This document shows positions 17,983 through 24,390 of a stretch of DNA of 64,000 nucleotides, piece by piece. Position numbers and translations under genes: made by a program. The stretch lies in assembly GCA_032154105.1 (NCBI GenBank), contig JALDYI010000002.1:95237-159236 (forward strand), written 5' to 3'. This DNA comes from UBA6022 sp032154105 (GTDB lineage: Bacteria; Patescibacteriota; Saccharimonadia; Saccharimonadales; Saccharimonadaceae). Every line of letters starts with the position of its first letter. Position 1 is the first letter of the stretch. Below the pieces are notes generated by a model. That model did no database searches. It was not told the origin of the DNA and was given only the letters and a program-made list of their open reading frames with translations.

Positions 17983-19821
17983 ATGCTACCACAACTTCTC
18001 ACCACCTTATTACTCCTTCCGATTCTTGGCTTCGCCGGCTGTATTCTTATGTCTAGAAAATGGGAGCGCATGATTTTTTCTATTGCTACCACGGCGATAC
18101 TTTTGGAACTTGCTACGTTCCTTTTCTTCGGCTACCAGTGGCTTGTATCGGGTGCTTCTTCGGTGTCGGTGAGTATCGGATCTTTGTATGCCAGCTCGAG
18201 CTATACGTTTAATCTCGATTTTCATTTCGATAGCCTCACGGCGGTATTCCTCGGGATGTCTATCGTTATGACAATCCTCATTTTTATCTTCAGCAAATCT
18301 TATTTGCACCGTGAACAGGGCTTCAAAAGGTTTTATAACACAGTCCTTTTGTTCTTTATTGGACTATTGCTCATCATTCTGGCCGGTAACTTCGAGGTGC
18401 TCTTTTTGGGCTGGGAGCTAATCGGAATCAGCTCTGTGCTACTGATTGCGTTTTATAGGGATCGGTTTCTACCGGCACGAAACGCTCTAAAGGTTTTTTC
18501 AGTGTATCGAATCGGTGATGCTTTCCTGCTTGCGGCTATCTGGTATGCACACCACATGTTCGCGGGTAGTGTGCATTTTTCTGAACTCTCGGGTCTCGCT
18601 CCGCAGCATGGAAGTATCCTTGTCCTCGGCCTGCTATTGTTGATGGTGGCTATGATTAAATCTGCGCAGTTCCCGTTCTCGTACTGGTTGCCGCGTGCTA
18701 TGGAAGGGCCTACAACATCAAGCGCGATCTTTTACGGTGCGCTTTCTGTGCATATGGGACTTTTCTTGCTACTAAGGACATTTCCACTCTGGGAAAGCAG
18801 TGTTGGACTTCGAATAACTATTGCAATCGTCGGTCTCGTTACGGCGATCGTCGCCTCATCGATTGCCAGGGTCCAGTCGTCTGCCAAAACACAAATTGCG
18901 TATGCGTCCGTTACTCAAATCGGCATTATGTTTATTGAACTTGCGCTCGGTCTTGAGTGGCTCGTACTGCTCCACTTTGTCAGTAACGCCGCCTTAAGGG
19001 CGTACCAGTTGCTTATTTCCCCATCGATTGTCAGCTATCTTATTCATGATCAATTTTTCACTTTCGTACCGCCCCTCCAAAAGATCAAGAATACTTTTGT
19101 GGGACGGCTGCGCGCTACATTTTATACTCTGGGTATAAAAGAATGGGGTATGAATTCGGCAGTGAGCGGGTATGTATGGCAACCGCTGAAAAATATTGGC
19201 CGGTTGTTTGCTTTTCTCGATGGTCTTCGGGCGCAGGTGGTTTCGGCAGTTGTCTTTTTGAGTCTTGTCGCACTAGCGGTTGTATCCACTCATCTGTCGC
19301 TTGTCATTGCGACGATCGCAGCCATCATCAGTCTCGTCTTTTATATCCGGGCATACACAACAAAAAATTCTGCCAGAACGTGCTGGAATCTCATAATGCT
19401 AGGGCATCTTTTTGGAGCACTTTTCTTGGTGCTGGCATCCGCTGGAAGTTGGGGGTATCTTGCCATGTACGGTGCGGGAATAGTGCTCGCATTCATAGTG
19501 GGTCATGTATGCCTGTGGTATTTACAAACAAAGGGCGAACCGAATGGGCTGCGTGATTACCATGGTTCTATATATGCATTTACAAAGCTCGGCAATTTCT
19601 TCTTTATCGTATCACTTCTGTTTATGGCGTTTCCTATTAGCCCCTCTTTTTTGGCGCAGGATATTATGGTGAGCTTGATCCCTATTAATCATGCGTTTAT
19701 GGTCGTACTCTTTTGCCTCTCGTATCTGCTTGTGGGCGTGAGCACCATACGCTTATACACGAAAGTATTCTTTGGGCCGCACAAGACAGGCCACCACGAA
19801 ATAGCTTACAAATCCTCATAG
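17983..19821 (+). CDS. dabB: DabB-type membrane subunit (NuoL/Mrp antiporter family)
   Basis: A 612-residue polytopic membrane protein of the proton-conducting NADH-dehydrogenase subunit 5 family. Landmarks: FHFDSLTAVFLGMSIVM, NFEVLFLGWELIGISSVLL (conserved helix-5 Glu), FPFSYWLPRAMEGPTTSSA (helix-8 signature) and about 14 further hydrophobic segments. No other Complex I gene is nearby, so its partner is DabA: cations moving through DabB are thought to drive CO2 hydration by DabA. The 3' end overlaps the convergent hypothetical gene by 16 bp. Confidence 0.9.
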   Translation: MLPQLLTTLLLLPILGFAGCILMSRKWERMIFSIATTAILLELATFLFFGYQWLVSGASSVSVSIGSLYASSSYTFNLDFHFDSLTAVFLGMSIVMTILIFIFSKSYLHREQGFKRFYNTVLLFFIGLLLIILAGNFEVLFLGWELIGISSVLLIAFYRDRFLPARNALKVFSVYRIGDAFLLAAIWYAHHMFAGSVHFSELSGLAPQHGSILVLGLLLLMVAMIKSAQFPFSYWLPRAMEGPTTSSAIFYGALSVHMGLFLLLRTFPLWESSVGLRITIAIVGLVTAIVASSIARVQSSAKTQIAYASVTQIGIMFIELALGLEWLVLLHFVSNAALRAYQLLISPSIVSYLIHDQFFTFVPPLQKIKNTFVGRLRATFYTLGIKEWGMNSAVSGYVWQPLKNIGRLFAFLDGLRAQVVSAVVFLSLVALAVVSTHLSLVIATIAAIISLVFYIRAYTTKNSARTCWNLIMLGHLFGALFLVLASAGSWGYLAMYGAGIVLAFIVGHVCLWYLQTKGEPNGLRDYHGSIYAFTKLGNFFFIVSLLFMAFPISPSFLAQDIMVSLIPINHAFMVVLFCLSYLLVGVSTIRLYTKVFFGPHKTGHHEIAYKSS

Positions 19822-20426
19822 TCGAGCAATGGTTCGTACTTTAGTGGAGAGATGAGTGGGCGGCGTATTTGTTGGCCCGTAAAGCGAGCCTCGGCGACAT
19901 CGCCAACGCGTAGCATGTCGCCCATGCCGATAGCCATCCAATCGTTGGTAGGAGCGTCGGTGTCATTATGTGGCACGTACTGTGAATCATGCGTGAGCCA
20001 TGGAAATTCAACGGTTCTATAAAGGTGCTGTTTGATGTCAACATCGCTTGCGAAATATTGTCGCAGCGTAAAGCGAGACAGCTTCATTCCTTGCCAATCG
20101 ATCGACTTTTGGTGCTCACCTACGAATACTTCATGAGGGGCATGTTCGATTGTCTGGAGACGTTGTCGCAGGATGATTGAGCCAGCAATGATGCCGGCAC
20201 GGTACGTTCGCCTAAGAGCTGGTACTGCATCAAGCTCCTTGCGCGCTTCAAGTGCCATCAGGAAATGAGTCGGATCTGTCTCGGCAAGGTTCTGGAGATA
20301 ATCTTGCTTGAGAAACGTGAGATCATTGTCGTCAAAGCCACTAAGCATGCTGAAGTCGGCATCCATTTCACTACTTGGAATAGGATAGAGTTCTGGCATG
20401 GATAGCTGAGGCTCTTGCTTTTTCAT
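19806..20426 (-). CDS. Hypothetical protein convergent with dabB
   Basis: A 206-residue soluble protein I do not recognise. Acidic N-terminus (MDADFSMLSGFDDNDL), helical middle (LMALEARKELDAVPALRRTYRAG), then a beta-rich C-terminal half with many His and Tyr. The ATG at 20426 is preferred over an ATG at 20447 because the latter lies inside or upstream of a TATAAT box (20439-20444). It sits between dabB and a carbonic-anhydrase-like gene, but on the opposite strand. Confidence 0.65.
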   Translation of the reverse strand: MKKQEPQLSMPELYPIPSSEMDADFSMLSGFDDNDLTFLKQDYLQNLAETDPTHFLMALEARKELDAVPALRRTYRAGIIAGSIILRQRLQTIEHAPHEVFVGEHQKSIDWQGMKLSRFTLRQYFASDVDIKQHLYRTVEFPWLTHDSQYVPHNDTDAPTNDWMAIGMGDMLRVGDVAEARFTGQQIRRPLISPLKYEPLLDYEDL

Positions 20427-20438
20427 AGTATTTATGTT

Positions 20439-20444
20439 ATTATA
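20439..20444 (-). promoter_or_regulatory. -10 box of hypothetical gene
   Basis: TATAAT on the minus strand, 12 nt before the ATG at 20426. Confidence 0.6.
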
Positions 20445-20640
20445 CAACAGATGTGAAAATGATGCAAATCGTTATTGCAACAATGATTATTTGGCGCTAC
20501 ACTATCAAAGTGCTTCGGCGCAGATGATATGTATCTATCTCGGATGTAATTTGTACTGGCCCTATCTTTATACTGGACCAGAGTAAATCTCACTCGATAT
20601 ACCTACTATCGCAACAACTACATAAACGGGTTTATTTGTC

Positions 20641-21408
20641 ATGAAAACAATCGAGCAAACACCAAACGTTATTGACTGGTCAAAGCCTGTCGGCATTCAC
20701 TGTATTGATGATCGTGGTCATGAAGGTGCTACACAAGACATTAAGAATGCTGCTGGGTCATACGGCTATACGCTTGATACGTACGCGGCGCGTGCGATTG
20801 GTCGAGATGGTAAACTTGATGTCTATATGCCGGTCGGTGTAGGTGCGAAGGTTGTGACAAAGGGCCTGTCGCGCTATGCACTGCTCGGGTGTATCCATGA
20901 AGCATGCGCCGCAGAGGGCGGTGTACTTGCAATTGCCGATCAGTTTGCTACTAATGGTGAATTTATCTTGAATGAGACGAATAGACTTCTCGATGGCAGT
21001 GTGAAGGAGTCGACCTTTGAGAAGTTGCAGGGTTTCCATGAGCAACTTAGTACGGATGAGCGGCTGTTTCGAGGTGTTGCTATTGAAGCTGCCGCCATGG
21101 ATTCTGATGACGATCTTCCGAGAATTCCTCGATCCCGCCTTTTGAATGCGGAACATGCAGCCACTCAGCTACGTATCAATATGCAAAAAGATACTTGGTA
21201 CGATGCAGCCACTACCTATGCTCAAGGTAAGTCGGAATATAACTATGATCTTTGGGCAGTGCCTTTAGTTGCAGAGAAGATTAATACAATTATCCCGCAC
21301 GATAACATTGAGGGATTCGTCATTGCGTCTGTTGCGCGAACTGTGGCAATCTCTCGCCTTCTTCCTCGAGACCACACGGCGACCGGCATTGATATTGCGG
21401 TTCATTAA
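20641..21408 (+). CDS. Putative beta-carbonic-anhydrase-like protein
   Basis: A 255-residue protein. Residues Cys21-x-Asp23-x-Arg25 (HCIDDRG) and His86-x-x-Cys89 (GCIHEACAAEGG) reproduce the two metal-site motifs of beta-carbonic anhydrases, CxDxR and HxxC, with 60 residues between Arg25 and His86. The rest does not read like a standard beta-CA, so it may be a divergent or cadmium-CA-like relative, or a different zinc enzyme. Location just after dabA-dabB supports a role in CO2/bicarbonate handling. The motif is seen; the function is inference. Confidence 0.5.
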   Translation: MKTIEQTPNVIDWSKPVGIHCIDDRGHEGATQDIKNAAGSYGYTLDTYAARAIGRDGKLDVYMPVGVGAKVVTKGLSRYALLGCIHEACAAEGGVLAIADQFATNGEFILNETNRLLDGSVKESTFEKLQGFHEQLSTDERLFRGVAIEAAAMDSDDDLPRIPRSRLLNAEHAATQLRINMQKDTWYDAATTYAQGKSEYNYDLWAVPLVAEKINTIIPHDNIEGFVIASVARTVAISRLLPRDHTATGIDIAVH

Positions 21409-21457
21409 CACGGGTAGTTGTTTTGAGTTAAGCAGGTGTCCCCTATCCCGGTGGTGC

Positions 21458-21486
21458 TTTGTCTTCGCTACTCGGTCAACTATACT
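21458..21486 (+). promoter_or_regulatory. Promoter of acyltransferase gene
   Basis: TTTGTC (21458-21463), 17-nt spacer, TATACT (21481-21486). This transcript has a real leader of about 60 nt. Confidence 0.55.
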
Positions 21487-21553
21487 TAAGATAGGTCCAC
21501 GCTGAAAAATCAGTAGGAACAACTTAACAAGCAAAAAGACAGAGGTGATTGAC

Positions 21554-22258
21554 ATGAAGTTGGACTGGAACTGGCTGTTTCGCTATGTCCTCTTGGGGGT
21601 GCCCTTGCGACTGATGTTCAGGGTTCACGTGGTAGGACGTGAGAACTTGCCGGCAAAGGGTCCATTTGTACTTGCGATTGGTAGTCATACGACCGAGTTG
21701 GAGTCGGCATTGATCCAAGTCTACCTACGTGAATGCGTCATTCGGTTCTTTGCTAAGGCGGAGTACTGGCGCAAAAGCCTTCTCCATAAGTGGTTCTTTA
21801 CTCACACTGGTCAGATACCACTGGAGCGTCTCGATCCACGTAGTGCCAATGCCACGATTGACATCGGGGCGGAGATATTGAGGCAAGGTGGAATCTTGGC
21901 AATGTATCCCGAGGGCACGCGTTCAAAGGATGGTAAGCTTCATAAGGCACGTTCGGGTGTGGTGCGAACGGCAATTCGTGGTGGCGCGGTTATCGTGCCG
22001 GTCGGGTTGATTGGCTTCGATAAACTCAATCCTCCAGGTAAGGGGTTTCGGCCAGGCACTGCGACGATAATTATCGGCAGGCCTATCAATCCAATAGCAT
22101 TTCACAAGGTTGCCGACGCCGCTGTGCACCTGACGGGATCGACGAATGCACTCGAGAGATTGCTATCGCCCGTTGTCACCGAGCACTTGATGCATGTCAT
22201 CGCCCAGCTTTGTCACAAGGAGTATGTTCACGAATACCTTCCTGTTGGCGAAGGCTAA
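21554..22258 (+). CDS. 1-acyl-glycerol-3-phosphate acyltransferase-like (PlsC family)
   Basis: A 234-residue membrane-associated acyltransferase that probably acylates a lysophospholipid. Motif I reads SHTTELES, an H-x4-E in place of the usual H-x4-D; motif II includes TGQIPLERLDP; motif III is AMYPEGTRSKDGKL with the conserved EGTR; motif IV VIVPVGLIG. The ATG at 21554 is preceded by GAGGTGAT, an excellent Shine-Dalgarno; the GTG at 21545 overlaps that site. The Glu for Asp change is conservative, but activity should not be assumed. Confidence 0.85.
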   Translation: MKLDWNWLFRYVLLGVPLRLMFRVHVVGRENLPAKGPFVLAIGSHTTELESALIQVYLRECVIRFFAKAEYWRKSLLHKWFFTHTGQIPLERLDPRSANATIDIGAEILRQGGILAMYPEGTRSKDGKLHKARSGVVRTAIRGGAVIVPVGLIGFDKLNPPGKGFRPGTATIIIGRPINPIAFHKVADAAVHLTGSTNALERLLSPVVTEHLMHVIAQLCHKEYVHEYLPVGEG

Positions 22259-22262
22259 GAAA

Positions 22263-22299
22263 AGCAGTGGAGCGGCCAAAAATTGGTCGCTCCACTGCT
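22263..22299 (+). terminator. Intrinsic terminator after acyltransferase gene
   Basis: A 17-bp stem (AGCAGTGGAGCGGCCAA / TTGGTCGCTCCACTGCT, one wobble) with a 3-nt loop between convergent genes. Confidence 0.85.
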
Positions 22300-22317
22300 G
22301 TCGGTTTGCTTGTTAAG

Positions 22318-23271
22318 TTAATTTAAACTAGCTAGAACTTCACGCACCTCCTGGGTGCTTTTTGTATGCATTAATGTATCACGCAGCTCACTGGCGCCGT
22401 CGAATTCGCGGACATAGATTTTGAAGAAGCGTTTGAGCGGTTCGAACTTACGCTCGCCAAGCTCGGCTGAATACTTATCGTGGAGATCGAGCTGGAGGTT
22501 AAGTAGGTCGAGGAGTTCTTCCCTGCTGTGGGTTTGTGGTGTCGTTTCAAATGCGTACGGGTTTGTAAAAATACCGCGGCCGATCATGACGCCGTCGATG
22601 CCGTATTTTTCAACCAGCTCTTCGCCGTGTTGGCGATCACGGATATCTCCGTTGATTGTAAGGAGCGTATGAGGCGCTATCTCGTCTCGTAGCTTTTTGA
22701 TCTCTGGAATCATTTCAAAGTGAGCATCTACCTTGCTCATTTCTTTACGTGTGCGCAGGTGGATGGTCAGGTTGACGACATCCTGTTTTAGTAGGTGCGT
22801 GAGCCAGTCTTTCCATTCGTCGGTGCTGCTGTAGCCAAGACGTGTTTTAACACTGACTGGCAGGCCGCCTTCTTTTGCGGCTGCAATCAGCTCGGAAGCT
22901 AGCTCTGGCTGCTTGATGAGCGCACTACCTGAGCCACCTTTGACGACGGATTTATCTGGGCAGCCCATGTTGATATCAATCCCCTTGTATCCTATTTCGG
23001 CGAGCCCTTTGGCCATGTGCGAGAATTGCTCTGGCTTATTGCCCCAAATTTGGGCGACCATCGGGTGTTCATCTTCGGTAAACGCCAATCGTCCGCGTGT
23101 ACTATGTTCTCCCTGTGGGCTACAGTAGCTACTGGCATTAGTGAACTCGGTGAAAAATATGTCGGGCTTAGCGGCGCTCGCTACCACATGACGAAAAACA
23201 ACGTCAGTCACTGCCTCCATCGGAGCCAGAATAAAGAATGGTCGTGGTAGTTCGTGCCAAATGTCACTCAT
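22318..23271 (-). CDS. dus: tRNA-dihydrouridine synthase
   Basis: FMN-dependent enzyme that reduces uridines in the tRNA D-loop. The 317-residue TIM barrel has FILAPMEAVTDVVFRHV at the start, the catalytic Cys in GIDINMGCPDKSVVKGGSGSALIK (shown here as DINMGCPDKSV), the FMN-contact SVKTRLG, LTINGDIRD and DGVMIGRGIFTNP. A C-terminal helical domain follows. Which Dus subtype it is cannot be told by eye. It lies 5 nt after the small upstream gene. Confidence 0.93.
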   Translation of the reverse strand: MSDIWHELPRPFFILAPMEAVTDVVFRHVVASAAKPDIFFTEFTNASSYCSPQGEHSTRGRLAFTEDEHPMVAQIWGNKPEQFSHMAKGLAEIGYKGIDINMGCPDKSVVKGGSGSALIKQPELASELIAAAKEGGLPVSVKTRLGYSSTDEWKDWLTHLLKQDVVNLTIHLRTRKEMSKVDAHFEMIPEIKKLRDEIAPHTLLTINGDIRDRQHGEELVEKYGIDGVMIGRGIFTNPYAFETTPQTHSREELLDLLNLQLDLHDKYSAELGERKFEPLKRFFKIYVREFDGASELRDTLMHTKSTQEVREVLASLN

Positions 23272-23276
23272 AGTAA

Positions 23277-23555
23277 TTAGTCAGTTTGCGGTGCCTGATC
23301 TAGAGTATTAAAGTCTGGGAAGATTGTCTCTTGAGATTGGGAGTTGTCACTATTGAGACTTGTGGCGCGATGCTCGATCGCATCTTGTACCATCCGCTGT
23401 CCAAGCTTGCTGTGCATGCGTTCACGCACGCCAAGGGGCGCTTTGAGCTGTTCTGCGTGGTCAATTGTAGGAGGTGCCTCATAGATATGAGGAGTGCTAT
23501 TGTATTCGATCTGGTCGCTTTGTTCGATTTGTCGAATATGCTTTGCTAATTCCAT
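23277..23555 (-). CDS. Small hypothetical protein upstream of dus
   Basis: A 92-residue hydrophilic protein, rich in Gln, Glu, Asp and His, with a probable N-terminal helix (MELAKHIRQIEQSDQIEY) and a low-complexity C-terminus. A GGGAGAG ribosome binding site precedes the ATG by 7 nt. It stops 5 nt before dus and is probably co-transcribed. Function unknown. Confidence 0.65.
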   Translation of the reverse strand: MELAKHIRQIEQSDQIEYNSTPHIYEAPPTIDHAEQLKAPLGVRERMHSKLGQRMVQDAIEHRATSLNSDNSQSQETIFPDFNTLDQAPQTD

Positions 23556-23622
23556 GAGTTCTCTCCCGTGTGTTGTGGTAATCTGTATCTATTTTGACAT
23601 ATTTTCAGCAAAAATAAAACGC

Positions 23623-23662
23623 CTACTGCTCACCACAATCTGTTGATTGTGAGGAATAGTAG
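23623..23662 (-). terminator. Intrinsic terminator of the small-ORF/RNA locus
   Basis: Long imperfect stem (23623-23640 / 23645-23662, core CACAATC / GATTGTG) with a TGTT loop on the plus strand. Read on the minus strand it is followed by GCGTTTTATTTTT, a good U-tract. Confidence 0.8.
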
Positions 23663-23741
23663 ACGGACAGGAATAGTGCATTCTGTTTTTTCGAGGTGTC
23701 TATGGCTGGGTGCCATAGTCCTACGTCCGTCATTTCGAGGT

Positions 23742-23921
23742 CTACTTCTTGGTGCCGTAGATTCTCTGCGACTTTTTGGCCGCTTCATCGGCGTTTTTGA
23801 CGTCTGTCATGCCAACTCTCTTGGCATCGTCGACGAGACCCTGCTCTTCCGGACTCCGATTGGCCGGCTTCTTATTGGCGGCATCGAGAAAGTCCTGCTT
23901 GTTACGTGACAACCTAACCAC
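23742..23921 (-). CDS. Small basic/acidic protein, 59 residues
   Basis: A short frame starting at GTG 23921 and ending in TAG. The product (starts MVRLSRNKQDFLDAANKKP, later DDAKRVGMTDVKNADEAAKK, ends IYGTKK) is highly charged and looks like a real soluble helical peptide, with codon use like its neighbours. It lies downstream of the structured RNA region and before a strong terminator on the same strand. The start is uncertain; a GTA-GTG pair and a TTG are alternatives, and the Shine-Dalgarno is weak. Confidence 0.55.
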   Translation of the reverse strand: MVRLSRNKQDFLDAANKKPANRSPEEQGLVDDAKRVGMTDVKNADEAAKKSQRIYGTKK

Positions 23922-23962
23922 TACTCATTTCTTTTGCTAGATGGGGTGTTGCGGGTAAATTG

Positions 23963-24030
23963 CTGGGCGAGACGCTTCTTGCATCAAATATAGCCATAGT
24001 AGCTAGATTGGAAAGAAACGCCTCGCCAAG
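23963..24030 (-). ncRNA. Structured element with 18-bp stem
   Basis: Arms 23963-23980 and 24013-24030 pair over 18 positions with one mismatch; read on the minus strand two of the imperfect positions are G-U pairs, while on the plus strand they are A-C mismatches. This favours transcription from the minus strand. It could be part of a leader for the small ORF at 23742-23921 or of a larger RNA. Confidence 0.45.
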
Positions 24031-24032
24031 TT

Positions 24033-24117
24033 TGGTCGGGTGTGGCAGGGTTCGGACCTGCAGGTTTCTTAGTGCTAGGCACTGAGAAGCTTGCTACGTC
24101 ATCGACGCCCACTCCCA
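24033..24117 (-). ncRNA. T-arm-like element, RNA class unknown
   Basis: On the minus strand, a 5-bp stem with loop TCCGAAC (24045-24061) resembles a tRNA/tmRNA T-arm, followed by CACACCC-G-ACCA. Two more hairpins lie upstream (24066-24088, 24097-24107). A 5' partner GGGAGTG exists but gives one mismatch, and the rest does not fold as a tRNA. I could not fit it to tRNA, tmRNA, RNase P or SRP RNA. Confidence 0.35.
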
Positions 24118-24123
24118 AGGCTT

Positions 24124-24356
24124 AAAAAATAGGGGCGGAGCCTTGCATATTTGAGGGGCGAGCCAGGTGTCAAATGGGGGTATAACACGAGTCTCGAGCC
24201 AGCAAGGCCCCGCCGGTCAAAGACCGTCCTACACGTATATAGCCGCTTGGGGGTCGCGGGTGTGACGCATAGGACGGCCGTCCTTGGGGTTGATATACAC
24301 TATTCCTGTCAAAGTTCGTGCTTGTGGCACGAACTCAAACATTCGTGTACAAACAC
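24124..24356 (-). ncRNA. Candidate structured small RNA, about 230 nt
   Basis: No plausible ORF. Features on the minus strand: strong promoter upstream; a perfect 8-bp hairpin (24314-24334); a 12-bp palindrome GGACGGCCGTCC (24272-24283); a CGGTC/GACCG hairpin near 24214-24226; and a 13-bp stem (24202-24214 with 24134-24146) followed after 4 nt by six U residues, like an intrinsic terminator. The single imperfect pair in that stem is G-U only on the minus strand. The family is not recognised. Confidence 0.5.
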
Positions 24357-24362
24357 GCTCAT

Positions 24363-24390
24363 TATAATATATCTTTTATGATAATTTGTC
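24363..24390 (-). promoter_or_regulatory. Strong promoter for the candidate small RNA
   Basis: TTGACA (-35) overlapping the uvrD stop codon, then 17 nt to TATATT with an overlapping TATAAT three bases further. It is one of the best consensus promoters in the window and no start codon with a usable frame follows. Confidence 0.65.

Noticed and set aside
17983..19821. Remnant of respiratory Complex I (nuoL)
   Set aside because: Only one NuoL-like gene is present and it is paired with dabA, so the DabB assignment explains it better.
23643..23909. 88-residue plus-strand frame
   Set aside because: It is the complement of the better small gene at 23742-23921 and of its terminator; its codon pattern is poor.
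24033..24117. Complete tRNA or tmRNA gene on the minus strand
   Set aside because: A T-arm-like hairpin and ACCA are present, but the acceptor has a mismatch, the D-arm and anticodon loop do not form, and no tag ORF or 5' tmRNA domain was found.
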